A stretch of 64,000 nt of DNA from Superficieibacter sp. HKU1 (lineage in GTDB: Bacteria; Pseudomonadota; Gammaproteobacteria; Enterobacterales; Enterobacteriaceae). The stretch is from assembly GCF_029319185.1 (NCBI RefSeq), contig NZ_CP119754.1:1302001-1366000 (forward strand), given 5' to 3'. Every line of letters begins with the position of its first letter. Positions within the stretch are counted from its first letter, which is position 1. Positions 10,301-18,625 of the stretch are shown here, one piece after another. A model generated the notes under the pieces. The model was given only the letters and a program-made list of their open reading frames with translations. It did no database searches and was not told the DNA's origin. The position numbers and the translations under genes are program-made.

Positions 10301-10668
10301 CCGTGACCCGCGTGGTGATTAAAATTGGTGTAGCTTACGGCTCGGATCTCGATAAAGTGAAAGAGGTGCTGCTGAAAGCGGCAAAAGATCACCCGAAAGT
10401 GATGCACGATCCCGAACCATCGGTTTTCTTTACCACGTTTGGTGCCAGTACCCTCGATCACGAACTGCGTCTCTATGTGCGTGAACTGCGCGATCGTAGC
10501 TATACGGTAGATGAGATCAATCGCTCAATCGACAGGCTGTGCCGTGAGAACGATATCAACATCGCCTTTAATCAGCTCGAGGTACACCTGCGTAATGAGA
10601 AGGGCGATGAGCATCTGGAAGTGAAGCGTGAGGTGCAGGGCGACGATCCGGCACCGGTACCGCGTTAA
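7321..10668 (+). CDS. mscK: Potassium-dependent mechanosensitive channel MscK
   Basis: Large inner-membrane MscS-family channel (KefA/AefA) that opens on membrane tension and is modulated by external K+. The 1115-residue protein (E. coli 1120) begins with a signal peptide cleaved near VQARA, followed by a long periplasmic coiled-coil region (about 35-480), about eleven TM segments, the pore helix with the conserved VGLGFGLQEIFGNFVSGL core, and the cytoplasmic MscS beta and alpha/beta domains. It lies 99 bp downstream of acrR on the same strand. The extreme N-terminus differs from E. coli, as expected for a signal sequence. Confidence 0.97.
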   Translation: MLRNVNLRKSVGLFLLAWILFLGSFSPVQARAQPTGDINDRAELQSQLTALNKQKDLSAQDKLVQQDLTETLQALDKIERIKDEMTQFRQRIAQAPEKMRQATDGLNALGDKDSDDETRKTLSALSLRQLEARVAQTLDDLQTAQNDLASYNSQLVSLQTQPERVQNAMFTASQQLQQVRNHLNASGEGALRPSQQTLLAAQQALLNAQIDQQRKSLEGNTVLQDMLQKQRDYVTANSNRLEHQLQLLQEAVNSKRLSLTEKTAQQAVSPDETARIQANPLVKQELDVNHQLSERLIQATQSGNDLVQQNIKVKNWLDRALQSERNIKEQIAVLKGSLLLSRILYQQQQTLPSADELEDMTNRIADLRLEQFNVNQQRDALFQSDVFVAKLEEGHEKETDADVHDALLQVVDMRRELLDQLNKQLGNHLMMAINLQINQQQLMSVSKSLKDILTQQIFWVNSNKPMDWEWLKAFPKAVRDQFTSIKITVNWEKAWPAVFIAFLAGLPLLLMAGLIRWRLQWLKARQAKLASEVGQLRHDSQLHTPKAILIDLIRALPVCLIILALGLILLTMQLSISDILWAFSKKLAMFWLVFGLCWKVLEKDGVAIRHFTMPAQLTGHWRRQIVRISLALLPLHFWSVVSELSPLHLMDDVLGQLVIFLNLLVIIILTWPVFVDSWRDKESRGIRLVTITVLSIVPVALIVLTATGYFYTTLRLAGRWIETVYLVIVWNLLYQTVLRGLSVAARRIAWRRALARRQHMIKEGAEGAEPQDAPAMALEQVSQQTLRITMLLMLALFAVVFWTIWSDLITVFTYLDSITLWHYNVSEAGVSVIKNVTMGSLLFALVAAMVAWALIRNLPGLLEVLVLSRLNMRQGASYAITTVLNYAILVVGTMTVFGSLGVSWDKLQWLAAALSVGLGFGLQEIFGNFVSGLIILFERPVRIGDTVTIGTFSGSVSKIRIRATTITDFDRKEVIIPNKAFVTERLINWSLSDTVTRVVIKIGVAYGSDLDKVKEVLLKAAKDHPKVMHDPEPSVFFTTFGASTLDHELRLYVRELRDRSYTVDEINRSIDRLCRENDINIAFNQLEVHLRNEKGDEHLEVKREVQGDDPAPVPR

Positions 10669-10691
10669 ATGGTGAAGGCTGATTTAGCGAT

Positions 10692-10791
10692 CATGCCCGG
10701 CGGCGCTGCGCTTGTGCGGGCCTGGATTATGGGTAACACGTTGATAATGTGTATGTCGTAGGCCGGGTAAGGCGAAGCCGCCACCCGGCAT
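10692..10791. repeat. REP pair (BIME) between mscK and ybaM
   Basis: Two oppositely oriented REP units, about 10693-10722 (ATGCCCGGCGGCGCTGCGCTTG) trimmed here to its recognisable core, and about 10756-10791 (GTAGGCCGGGTAAGGCGAAG core), separated by about 33 bp. They lie between convergent genes, the usual position of such elements, where they can stabilise mRNA 3' ends or bind DNA gyrase. Confidence 0.85.
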
Positions 10792-10833
10792 TATTTGTGC
10801 CAGACACAACCGTTCTCCAGCATCAACGGCGCA

Positions 10834-10998
10834 TTATTCTTTACTGACTCCCGCCGACGGCGTGATTTTCTTTTCAAAATCGCGCTGCACAATCGCCAGC
10901 GCCTTTAACACCGTTTCCGGCGCTATCGCATGTTCCTCCAGCAGCATAATCAAATCGACGGCCAGTTTTACGTCGTCAGGGGCGTTTTCCAGTGACAT
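10834..10998 (-). CDS. ybaM: Small conserved protein YbaM
   Basis: A 54-residue protein found by translating the minus strand: it starts MSLENAPDDVKLAVDLIMLL and ends PSAGVSKE. It resembles E. coli YbaM (53 residues, DUF2496) closely over the first 40 residues. Function is unknown. It lies 15 bp downstream of priC on the same strand, so the two are probably cotranscribed. A GAGAG ribosome binding site precedes the ATG. Confidence 0.9.
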   Translation of the reverse strand: MSLENAPDDVKLAVDLIMLLEEHAIAPETVLKALAIVQRDFEKKITPSAGVSKE

Positions 10999-11013
10999 TC
11001 TCTCTCCTGTAAA

Positions 11014-11541
11014 TCAGCGGGTCAGCTGTGCCAGTACCCGTTCGATATCGGCCAGCGCGCGTTGGCAGCGTTCGAGCCGCCCGGAAAACGCATCAATCTC
11101 GCGCGCCAGACGCTGCTGATCGGCAAGCGATGCCGCCTGCGCATGCTGCTGAACACGCTGCGCTTTCATCTCAATCAGACGGCGTTCAAACTCCTGATGC
11201 TGAAGCCGCTTACGCTGCCATTTCGTAATACCGGCAGAGCCGTTATCCCAGCCGCGCAGCGACCAGCTCGTGGTTTCCCGCGTAATGGCCTCAATCTGTG
11301 CGCTCAGATGCTCCGCCAGCCAGGCGACCTGCGGGAGTTGCTTCCGCTCCACCGCCTGACACAATTCATCATAGTGCCCCTGCGCTTCATCAACGCAAGC
11401 CTGTAATAACGTACTGCGGGTTTTAAACAGATGCCGATCGAAGCGGGCGCTCAGCGTGGCATAGTGCGCCAGTGGCGCAACGCGGGTGCGGAGTTCTTCA
11501 AGCTGTTGATGCAGAATATGCAGTAGCCGGGTGGTTTTCAC
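11014..11541 (-). CDS. priC: Primosomal replication protein N'' (PriC)
   Basis: PriC restarts stalled replication forks by loading DnaB onto SSB-covered DNA independently of PriA. The 175-residue helical, Arg/Gln-rich protein has the family length and the LSARFDRHLF and LPQVAWLAEHLSAQ segments. The start is GTG (complement of 11539-11541), supported by AGGAGA seven bases upstream. It is divergent from ybaN and precedes ybaM. Confidence 0.93.
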   Translation of the reverse strand: MKTTRLLHILHQQLEELRTRVAPLAHYATLSARFDRHLFKTRSTLLQACVDEAQGHYDELCQAVERKQLPQVAWLAEHLSAQIEAITRETTSWSLRGWDNGSAGITKWQRKRLQHQEFERRLIEMKAQRVQQHAQAASLADQQRLAREIDAFSGRLERCQRALADIERVLAQLTR

Positions 11542-11609
11542 CGCATTCTCTCCTGTAAATTACAACAGCTATGTTACATTAGCCGTTCAGTTACGTAACG
11601 ATTCGTACT

Positions 11610-11987
11610 ATGCGACGCACTATTCTACTCATCATTGGCTGGCTGGCGGTAGTCCTCGGTACGCTCGGCGTGTTTTTGCCGCTGTTGCCGACCACGCCAT
11701 TTATTTTACTCGCGGCCTGGTGCTTTGCGCGTTCATCGCCACGCTTTCACCACTGGCTTTTATATCGGTCGTGGTTTGGCGGCTATTTGCGCCACTGGCA
11801 AACCTATCGCGCGATGCCGCCGGGGGCGAAACCGCGGGCGATTATCATGATCCTGCTGACCTTCGCCCTCTCACTGTGGCTGGTGAAGATGTTATGGGTG
11901 CGCATCCTGCTGCTGGTGATTTTAAGCTGCCTGTTAATTTTTATGTGGCGGATCCCGGTGGTTGATGCAAAACAACAAAAGCACTGA
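11610..11987 (+). CDS. ybaN: DUF454 inner-membrane protein YbaN
   Basis: A 125-residue protein with an N-terminal hairpin of two hydrophobic segments (about 4-40, including the PLLPTTPFILLAAWCFARSSPRF signature trimmed here to its family hallmark LLPTTPF) and two more near the C-terminus (about 74-108). Function is unknown; it is conserved between priC and apt in enterobacteria. Divergent from priC, 68 bp apart. Confidence 0.92.
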   Translation: MRRTILLIIGWLAVVLGTLGVFLPLLPTTPFILLAAWCFARSSPRFHHWLLYRSWFGGYLRHWQTYRAMPPGAKPRAIIMILLTFALSLWLVKMLWVRILLLVILSCLLIFMWRIPVVDAKQQKH

Positions 11988-12139
11988 AGGGCAATAATCG
12001 CTGTTGCAATTGTCCGGCACAGCCAGTAAATTCGACCGTTTTCGAGCACGCGCGCGCCTGGTCAAAGGTTAAACAAATGTTTCTTTTGATCTCTTTCGGC
12101 TGCGCGGTGAGTAACACCGTATTAATCAGGCATATATCT

Positions 12140-12691
12140 ATGACCGCAACTGCACAGCAGCTTGAATTTCTGAAAAACAGCATTAAAAGTATCCAGGATT
12201 ATCCAAAGCCTGGCATCCTTTTCCGTGATGTCACCAGCTTGATGGAAGATCCTAAAGCGTATGCGCTCAGTATCGAATTGCTGGTTGAGCGTTATAAAGA
12301 CGCCGGGATCACTAAAGTCGTTGGAACTGAAGCGCGCGGTTTCCTGTTTGGTGCGCCGGTTGCACTGGCTCTTAACGTCGGCTTTGTACCGGTGCGTAAG
12401 CCGCGTAAGTTGCCGCGTGAAACTATCGCCGAAAGCTATGAGCTGGAATACGGTACCGATCAACTGGAGATCCACGTTGATGCGATCCAGCCGGGCGACA
12501 AAGTGCTGGTGGTTGACGATCTTCTCGCTACCGGCGGCACCATTGAAGCGACCGTTAAGCTGATTCGCCGCCTGGGTGGTGAAGTAACCGACGCCGCGTT
12601 CATCATTAACCTGTTCGATCTGGGCGGCGAGCAGCGCCTGGAAAAACAGGGTATCACCAGCTACAGCCTGGTCTCCTTCCCGGGGCATTAA
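12140..12691 (+). CDS. apt: Adenine phosphoribosyltransferase
   Basis: Purine salvage enzyme converting adenine and PRPP to AMP. The 183-residue protein starts at MTATAQQLEF, the E. coli start; an upstream in-frame ATG at 12077 would add 21 residues with no homology. The PRPP-binding motif VLVVDDLLATGGT (about 124-136) is intact. A leader of about 150 bp separates it from ybaN. dnaX follows 87 bp later. Confidence 0.97.
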   Translation: MTATAQQLEFLKNSIKSIQDYPKPGILFRDVTSLMEDPKAYALSIELLVERYKDAGITKVVGTEARGFLFGAPVALALNVGFVPVRKPRKLPRETIAESYELEYGTDQLEIHVDAIQPGDKVLVVDDLLATGGTIEATVKLIRRLGGEVTDAAFIINLFDLGGEQRLEKQGITSYSLVSFPGH

Positions 12692-12778
12692 TCCCCTGAT
12701 CCACAACCTCGCTCAATGGGTGAGGTTGTGATAGCATTACCCCTTCATGAATCCACCTTCCAGCGTCAGAGCCAGCCA

Positions 12779-14707
12779 ATGAGTTATCAGGTCTTAGCCC
12801 GCAAATGGCGTCCACAAACCTTTGCTGACGTCGTCGGCCAGGAACACGTGCTGACCGCCCTGGCAAACGGCTTATCGTTAGGGCGTATTCATCACGCATA
12901 CCTTTTTTCCGGCACCCGCGGCGTCGGTAAAACCTCTATCGCCCGTTTGCTGGCGAAGGGGCTTAACTGCGAAACCGGTATCACCGCTACGCCGTGCGGC
13001 GTGTGCGATAACTGCCGCGAAATTGAGCAGGGGCGCTTCGTCGATTTAATTGAAATCGATGCCGCCTCACGCACCAAAGTTGAAGACACCCGCGACCTGC
13101 TGGATAACGTCCAGTACGCGCCCGCGCGCGGCCGCTTCAAAGTCTACCTGATCGATGAAGTGCACATGCTGTCGCGCCACAGCTTCAACGCCCTGTTGAA
13201 AACGCTGGAAGAGCCGCCGTCGCACGTGAAATTCCTGCTGGCGACCACCGATCCGCAGAAGCTGCCGGTAACGATCCTGTCGCGCTGCCTGCAGTTTCAT
13301 CTCAAGGCGCTCGACGTTGAGCAGATCGGCCACCAGCTTGAGCACATTCTTAATGAAGAAAAGATTGTCCACGAACCGCGTGCGCTTCAGCTCTTATCGC
13401 GTGCCGCAGATGGCAGCCTGCGCGACGCGCTTAGCCTGACCGATCAGGCGATTGCCAGCGGCGACGGGCAGCTTACCGCCGCCGCCGTCAGCACGATGCT
13501 GGGAACGCTTGATGACGATCAGGCGCTGTCGCTGATTGAAGCGCTGGTCACGGCGAACGGCGAGAGCGTGATGTCGCTGGTCAATGAGGCTGCGCTACGC
13601 GGGATTGAGTGGGACGCCCTGCTGGTGGAAATGCAAAGCCTGCTGCATCGCATTGCGATGGTTCAGCTTTCGCCTTCGGCGCTGGGAGCGGACATGGCCG
13701 CCATTGAACAGCGAATGCGTGAATTAGCCCGCACCGTGCCGCCGACGGATATTCAGCTCTATTACCAGACACTATTGATTGGTCGTAAAGAACTCCCTTA
13801 TGCACCTGACCGGCGGATGGGTGTTGAAATGACGCTCCTGCGGGCGCTGGCGTTTCATCCGCAGATGCCGCTACCGGAGCCGGAAGGGGTTCAGCAGTCG
13901 TTTGCACCGGTCGCGCCGACGGCTATCCTGACGCCGACGCAGGTGCCGCATCAGTCCGCGCCTGCGCCTGCCGCGCCGGTGGTGCAAAACGAGGCTACCA
14001 GCAGCGTGCTGGCAGCCCGCAGCCAGCTGCAGCGCGCTCAGGGAGTAACCAAACCAAAAAAGAATGAACCGGCAGCCGCTTCCCGCGCGCGGCCGGTGAA
14101 TAACGCTGCGCTGGAAAGACTGGCTTCCGTTTCCGAACGGCTGCAGATGCGTCCGGCGCAAGCGACTCAGGAGGCGGTGCCGGCGAAGAAAGAAGCCTAC
14201 CGCTGGAAGGCAACGACGCCGGTAAGCGAGGCGGTCAAAGACGCCATCGCCACGCCAAAAGCGTTAAAAAAAGCCCTGGAGCACGAAAAAACGCCGGAAC
14301 TGGCCGAGAAACTGGCGGAAGAAGCGACGGTACGCGATCCGTGGGCGGCAGAAGTCAAACAGCTTCACCTGCCGAAGCTGGTCGAGCAGGTAGCGCTTAA
14401 CGCCTGGAAAGAGCAGAACGGCGATGCTATTTGTCTGCATCTGCGTCCTGCCCAGCGTCATCTCAACTCCTCAGGCGCACAGCAGAAACTGATCGAGGCG
14501 ATGACAACGTTATATGGTAAGCCGGTTGAACTGACTATCATAGAAGATGATAATCCGACAATCCGCACGCCGCTGGAATGGCGTCAGGCGATTTATGAAG
14601 AAAAACTTGCGCAGGCGCGCGAGGCGATTATTGCGGATAATAATATCCAGACGCTGCGTCGTTTCTTCGATGCGGATCTGGATGAAGAGAGTATCCGCCC
14701 CATTTGA
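12779..14707 (+). CDS. dnaX: DNA polymerase III tau/gamma subunit
   Basis: Clamp-loader ATPase of the replicative holoenzyme; tau also binds the polymerase core and DnaB. The start was set at MSYQVLARKW (12779), the E. coli start, giving 642 residues. AAA+ features are Walker A GTRGVGKTS (about 45-53), a four-Cys zinc site (C64, C73, C76, C79 region) and Walker B LIDEVH. A Pro/Ala-rich linker precedes the tau-specific C-terminal domains. A programmed -1 frameshift site inside the gene yields the short gamma form (see separate entry). ybaB and recR follow in the same operon. Confidence 0.98.
   Translation: MSYQVLARKWRPQTFADVVGQEHVLTALANGLSLGRIHHAYLFSGTRGVGKTSIARLLAKGLNCETGITATPCGVCDNCREIEQGRFVDLIEIDAASRTKVEDTRDLLDNVQYAPARGRFKVYLIDEVHMLSRHSFNALLKTLEEPPSHVKFLLATTDPQKLPVTILSRCLQFHLKALDVEQIGHQLEHILNEEKIVHEPRALQLLSRAADGSLRDALSLTDQAIASGDGQLTAAAVSTMLGTLDDDQALSLIEALVTANGESVMSLVNEAALRGIEWDALLVEMQSLLHRIAMVQLSPSALGADMAAIEQRMRELARTVPPTDIQLYYQTLLIGRKELPYAPDRRMGVEMTLLRALAFHPQMPLPEPEGVQQSFAPVAPTAILTPTQVPHQSAPAPAAPVVQNEATSSVLAARSQLQRAQGVTKPKKNEPAAASRARPVNNAALERLASVSERLQMRPAQATQEAVPAKKEAYRWKATTPVSEAVKDAIATPKALKKALEHEKTPELAEKLAEEATVRDPWAAEVKQLHLPKLVEQVALNAWKEQNGDAICLHLRPAQRHLNSSGAQQKLIEAMTTLYGKPVELTIIEDDNPTIRTPLEWRQAIYEEKLAQAREAIIADNNIQTLRRFFDADLDEESIRPI
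14040..14097 (+). promoter_or_regulatory. Programmed -1 ribosomal frameshift signal in dnaX
   Basis: The slippery heptamer AAAAAAG (14056-14062) sits in the phase A AAA AAG. A Shine-Dalgarno-like AGGGAG (14040-14045) lies ten bases upstream, and a GC-rich stem begins six bases downstream (ACCGGC 14068-14073 pairing with GCCGGT 14092-14097). After slippage the next codons are GAA and TGA (14065-14067), so gamma would be 429 residues ending in Glu. All three elements match the E. coli signal. Confidence 0.95.
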
Positions 14708-14754
14708 TCGTACGCTATGCGTAGGATCGTCAACCGTTAATGAGAGAGAAGCCT

Positions 14755-15087
14755 ATGTTTGGTGGTAAAGGCGGTCTGGGTAATCTGATGAAACAGGCCC
14801 AGCAGATGCAAGAAAAAATGCAAAAAATGCAGGAAGAAATCGCTCAGCTGGAAGTGACCGGTGAATCCGGTGCCGGTCTGGTGAAAGTAACCATTAACGG
14901 TGCGCATAACTGCCGCCGTGTGGAAATCGATCCGAGCCTGCTGGAAGACGACAAAGAGATGCTGGAAGATCTGGTCGCAGCGGCATTTAACGATGCGGCG
15001 CGTCGTATCGAAGAAACCCAGAAAGAGAAAATGGCCTCCGTTTCCTCCGGCATGCAGCTGCCGCCGGGTATGAAGTTGCCGTTCTGA
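14755..15087 (+). CDS. ybaB: Nucleoid-associated protein YbaB/EbfC
   Basis: A 110-residue dimeric DNA-binding protein. It starts at MFGGKGGLGN (14755); the upstream ATG at 14740 would add five unmatched residues. Met/Gln-rich helices (about 11-35) are followed by a small beta-sheet and a helix, as in the family. It sits 47 bp after dnaX and its stop overlaps the recR start by one base, so dnaX-ybaB-recR looks like one operon. Confidence 0.95.
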   Translation: MFGGKGGLGNLMKQAQQMQEKMQKMQEEIAQLEVTGESGAGLVKVTINGAHNCRRVEIDPSLLEDDKEMLEDLVAAAFNDAARRIEETQKEKMASVSSGMQLPPGMKLPF

Positions 15088-15692
15088 TGCAAACCAGTCC
15101 GCTGTTAACTCAGCTTATGGAAGCACTGCGCTGCCTGCCGGGCGTCGGCCCGAAGTCGGCGCAGCGCATGGCGTTTACGCTGTTGCAGCGGGATCGCAGC
15201 GGTGGAATGCGTCTGGCGCAGTCGCTGACGAAGGCAATGTCGGAGATCGGCCACTGTGCCGATTGCCGCACCTTCACCGAGCAGGAAGTCTGCAATATCT
15301 GTGCGAACCCACGTCGTCAGGAAAACGGCCAGATCTGCGTGGTGGAGAGTCCGGCGGACATCTACGCCATTGAACAGACCGGGCAGTTCTCCGGGCGCTA
15401 CTTCGTCCTGATGGGACACCTGTCGCCGCTGGACGGTATCGGCCCGCAGGATATTGGTCTCGACCGGCTTGAGCAGCGTCTGGAAAGTGAAACGCTGAAG
15501 GAAGTGATCCTTGCCACCAACCCGACGGTGGAAGGCGAGGCAACCGCCAATTACATCGCTGAACTCTGCACGCAGTACGGCGTGGACGCCAGCCGTATCG
15601 CCCATGGCGTGCCGGTGGGCGGCGAGCTGGAAATGGTCGATGGCACCACGCTGTCACACTCCCTCGCGGGTCGTCACAAGATTCGTTTTTAA
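15087..15692 (+). CDS. recR: Recombination mediator RecR
   Basis: Part of RecFOR, which loads RecA at gaps. The 201-residue protein has an N-terminal helix-hairpin-helix (LPGVGPKSAQRMA), a C4 zinc finger (CADC...CNIC, about 57-72), a Toprim domain (about 80-175) and a C-terminal Walker-B-like segment. The start ATG overlaps the ybaB stop (TGATG). Confidence 0.97.
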   Translation: MQTSPLLTQLMEALRCLPGVGPKSAQRMAFTLLQRDRSGGMRLAQSLTKAMSEIGHCADCRTFTEQEVCNICANPRRQENGQICVVESPADIYAIEQTGQFSGRYFVLMGHLSPLDGIGPQDIGLDRLEQRLESETLKEVILATNPTVEGEATANYIAELCTQYGVDASRIAHGVPVGGELEMVDGTTLSHSLAGRHKIRF

Positions 15693-15695
15693 CCA

Positions 15696-15723
15696 AACGG
15701 GAGCAGAAATTTTTGCTCCCGCT
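15696..15723 (+). terminator. Hairpin after recR
   Basis: An inverted repeat CGGGAGCA (15698-15705) / TGCTCCCG (15714-15721) lies just past the recR stop codon. Its loop is A/T-rich, but no clear T-run follows, so termination strength is uncertain. Its right arm abuts the htpG heat-shock promoter. Confidence 0.6.
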
Positions 15724-15750
15724 TGAAATTTTCCTGGCGTAACCCCATCT
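15722..15750 (+). promoter_or_regulatory. Sigma-32 heat-shock promoter of htpG
   Basis: The -35 element CTTGAAA (15722-15728) and the -10 element CCCCATCT (15743-15750) are separated by 14 bp, an exact match to the RpoH consensus (CTTGAAA, 11-16 bp, CCCCATNT). The htpG start is 53 bp downstream. Confidence 0.92.
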
Positions 15751-15802
15751 CACCCTCATCACTTTTTTTACCTGATAAACGGTATTGTTGAGGTTGAACA
15801 CG

Positions 15803-17677
15803 ATGAAAGGACAAGAAACTCGCGGCTTTCAGTCAGAAGTAAAACAGCTTCTGCACCTGATGATCCACTCGCTCTATTCCAATAAAGAGATCTTCCTGCG
15901 TGAGCTTATCTCGAACGCCTCGGATGCGGCTGACAAACTGCGTTTTCGCGCGCTGTCTAACCCGGATCTGTATGAAGGCGACGGTGAACTGCGTGTGCGC
16001 GTCTCGTTCGATAAAGAACAACGTACCCTGACCATTGCCGACAACGGCGTGGGGATGAACCGTGACGATGTGGTTGACCATCTGGGCACCATCGCCAAAT
16101 CAGGGACTAAATCCTTCCTTGAATCAATGGGCTCCGACCAGGCCAAAGACAGCCAGCTGATTGGCCAGTTTGGTGTCGGTTTCTACTCCGCATTTATCGT
16201 GGCGGATAAAGTCACCGTGCGCACCCGCGCGGCGGGCGATAGCGCTGAGAACGGCGTATTCTGGGAGTCTGCTGGCGAAGGCGAATATACCGTTGCCGAT
16301 ATCACGAAAGACGATCGCGGCACCGAAATCACCCTGCGCCTGCGCGAAGGTGAAGATGAATTCCTCGACGACTGGCGCGTGCGTTCGATTATCAGCAAAT
16401 ATTCCGATCATATCGCGCTGCCGGTAGAGATTGAAAAACAGGAAGAAAAAGACGGTGAAACCATCGTTTCCTGGGAAAAAATCAATAAAGCGCAGGCGCT
16501 GTGGACGCGCAACCGCGCGGAAATCAAAGACGAAGAATACACCGAGTTTTACAAACACATTGCCCATGACTTTACCGATCCGCTGACCTGGAGCCACAAT
16601 CGCGTGGAAGGGAAGCAGGAGTACACCAGCCTGCTGTACATTCCGTCGCAGGCACCGTGGGACATGTGGAACCGCGATCATAAGCACGGCCTGAAACTGT
16701 ACGTTCAGCGCGTCTTTATTATGGACGACGCCGAGCAGTTTATGCCGAACTACCTGCGCTTCGTGCGCGGCCTGATAGATTCCAGCGACCTGCCGCTCAA
16801 CGTTTCGCGTGAGATTTTGCAGGACAGCACCGTCACCCGTAACCTGCGCAGCGCGCTGACCAAACGCGTTCTGCAAATGCTGGAAAAACTGGCGAAGGAC
16901 GATGCGGAAAAATACCAGACCTTCTGGAAACAGTTCGGCCTGGTGCTGAAAGAAGGCCCGGCGGAAGACACGGCCAATCAGGAGGCGATTGCCAAACTGC
17001 TGCGCTTTGCTTCCACCCATAACGACTCTTCCGAGCAGACCGTGGCGCTGGCTGACTATGTGTCGCGCATGAAAGACGGACAGGAGAAAATCTACTACAT
17101 TACCGCCGACAGCTATGCGGCCGCGAAGAGCAGCCCGCATTTGGAGCTGCTGCGTAAAAAAGGCATCGAAGTGCTGCTGCTTTCCGATCGCATCGATGAG
17201 TGGATGATGAACTATCTGACCGAGTTCGACGGTAAATCCTTCCAGTCTGTGTCGAAAGCCGACGAATCGCTGGATAAACTGGCGGATGAAGTCGATGAAA
17301 GCGCGAAAGAAGCGGAAAAAGCGCTGACGCCGTTCGTTGAGCGCGTAAAAACCCTGCTGGGCGAGCGCGTGAAAGAGGTGCGTCTGACGCATCGTCTGAC
17401 CGATACGCCAGCGATTGTCACCACCGACAACGACGAAATGAGCACCCAGATGGCGAAACTGTTCGCCGCCGCGGGGCAGGCGGTGCCGGAAGTGAAATAC
17501 ATCTTTGAACTAAACCCGGATCACGTGCTGGTGAAACGCACCGCGGATACCCAGGATGAAGGACAGTTTAAAGAGTGGGTTGAGCTGCTGCTCGATCAGG
17601 CGCTGTTCGCCGAGCGCGGTACGCTGGAAGATCCAAACCAGTTTATCCGCCGTATGAACCAGCTTTTGGTTTCCTGA
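15803..17677 (+). CDS. htpG: Molecular chaperone HtpG (Hsp90)
   Basis: Cytosolic ATP-dependent Hsp90 chaperone. The start was set at MKGQETRGFQ (15803), giving 624 residues as in E. coli. The GHKL ATPase domain shows LISNASDAADKLR (Mg-binding Asn), DNGVGM and GQFGVGFYSAF; middle and C-terminal dimerisation domains follow to LLVS. It is read from a sigma-32 promoter and ends before a REP cluster. Confidence 0.98.
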   Translation: MKGQETRGFQSEVKQLLHLMIHSLYSNKEIFLRELISNASDAADKLRFRALSNPDLYEGDGELRVRVSFDKEQRTLTIADNGVGMNRDDVVDHLGTIAKSGTKSFLESMGSDQAKDSQLIGQFGVGFYSAFIVADKVTVRTRAAGDSAENGVFWESAGEGEYTVADITKDDRGTEITLRLREGEDEFLDDWRVRSIISKYSDHIALPVEIEKQEEKDGETIVSWEKINKAQALWTRNRAEIKDEEYTEFYKHIAHDFTDPLTWSHNRVEGKQEYTSLLYIPSQAPWDMWNRDHKHGLKLYVQRVFIMDDAEQFMPNYLRFVRGLIDSSDLPLNVSREILQDSTVTRNLRSALTKRVLQMLEKLAKDDAEKYQTFWKQFGLVLKEGPAEDTANQEAIAKLLRFASTHNDSSEQTVALADYVSRMKDGQEKIYYITADSYAAAKSSPHLELLRKKGIEVLLLSDRIDEWMMNYLTEFDGKSFQSVSKADESLDKLADEVDESAKEAEKALTPFVERVKTLLGERVKEVRLTHRLTDTPAIVTTDNDEMSTQMAKLFAAAGQAVPEVKYIFELNPDHVLVKRTADTQDEGQFKEWVELLLDQALFAERGTLEDPNQFIRRMNQLLVS

Positions 17678-17689
17678 TAGCGGGAGTGT

Positions 17690-17834
17690 GAGGCCCGGTG
17701 GCGGCTGCGCCTTACCGGGCCTACGGTTTTGGTGTCATCATGCCCGGTGGCGGATATGCCTTACCGGGCCTACGGTTTCCTGGGGTGTGTACAGCCATTC
17801 GTAGGCCCGGTAAGCGCAGCGCCACCGGGCATTG
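17690..17834. repeat. Three-unit REP cluster (BIME) after htpG
   Basis: Three REP units at about 17690-17724, 17740-17773 and 17801-17834 carry the GCCCGGTGGCG / TTACCGGGCCTACGG core. The first two are in the same orientation and the third is inverted. They fill most of the htpG-adk interval. Confidence 0.88.
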
Positions 17835-17973
17835 CGACGCCATACCGCTGCTTTTCCCCTTATTCTTCCCCATTAACCGTTTCAGCCCCTGTCCCTTCCT
17901 TGAGCCAATAGCGTGATGGTGGTATCGTTTAGCGCTTTGTTTAAAAATGACAACCTTTGAGGGGATTTTCGTA

Positions 17974-18618
17974 ATGCGTATCATTCTGCTTGGCGCTCCG
18001 GGCGCAGGTAAAGGAACTCAGGCACAGTTCATCATGGAGAAATATGGCATTCCGCAAATCTCCACCGGTGACATGCTGCGCGCCGCCGTCAAATCCGGTA
18101 GCGAACTGGGCAAACAGGCAAAAGACATCATGGACGCAGGCAAGCTGGTGACGGACGAACTGGTGATCGCGCTGGTTAAAGAACGTATCGCTCAGGAAGA
18201 CTGCCGCAACGGTTTCCTGCTTGACGGTTTCCCGCGCACCATCCCGCAGGCCGACGCGATGAAAGACGCAGGTATCGCCGTTGACTACGTGCTGGAATTC
18301 GATGTACCGGACGAGCTGATTGTCGATCGCATCATTGGCCGCCGCGTCCATGCCGCATCAGGCCGCGTATACCACGTTAAATTCAATCCGCCGAAGGTTG
18401 AAGGCAAAGATGATGTTACCGGCGAAGATCTGACTACCCGTAAAGACGATCAGGAAGAAACCGTGCGTAAGCGCTTGGTGGAATACCATCAGATGACCGC
18501 GCCGCTGATCGGCTACTATCAGAAAGAAGCGCAGGCGGGTAACACCCAATACGCGAAAGTTGACGGCACCAAAGCGGTCAGCGATGTACGTGCTGAACTG
18601 GAAAAAATCCTCGGTTAA
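17974..18618 (+). CDS. adk: Adenylate kinase
   Basis: Interconverts ATP+AMP and 2 ADP. It starts at MRIILLGAPG (17974), giving 214 residues. The P-loop GAPGAGKGT (7-15), the AMP-binding ISTGDMLRA, the LDGFPRT segment and a long LID domain (about 120-160) without zinc cysteines are all typical of the E. coli enzyme. An in-frame ATG 27 bp upstream lacks homology. Confidence 0.98.
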   Translation: MRIILLGAPGAGKGTQAQFIMEKYGIPQISTGDMLRAAVKSGSELGKQAKDIMDAGKLVTDELVIALVKERIAQEDCRNGFLLDGFPRTIPQADAMKDAGIAVDYVLEFDVPDELIVDRIIGRRVHAASGRVYHVKFNPPKVEGKDDVTGEDLTTRKDDQEETVRKRLVEYHQMTAPLIGYYQKEAQAGNTQYAKVDGTKAVSDVRAELEKILG

Positions 18619-18625
18619 TGCACAG

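Noticed and set aside
10692..10791. CRISPR-like spaced repeats
   Set aside because: The repeated units here and at the other four sites are palindromic REP units of varied spacing, not equal direct repeats with unique spacers, and no cas gene is present.
16124..17392. A 422-codon open frame opposite htpG
   Set aside because: Antisense shadow of a strongly coding gene in GC-rich DNA; Phe/His/Arg-rich with no recognisable motif.
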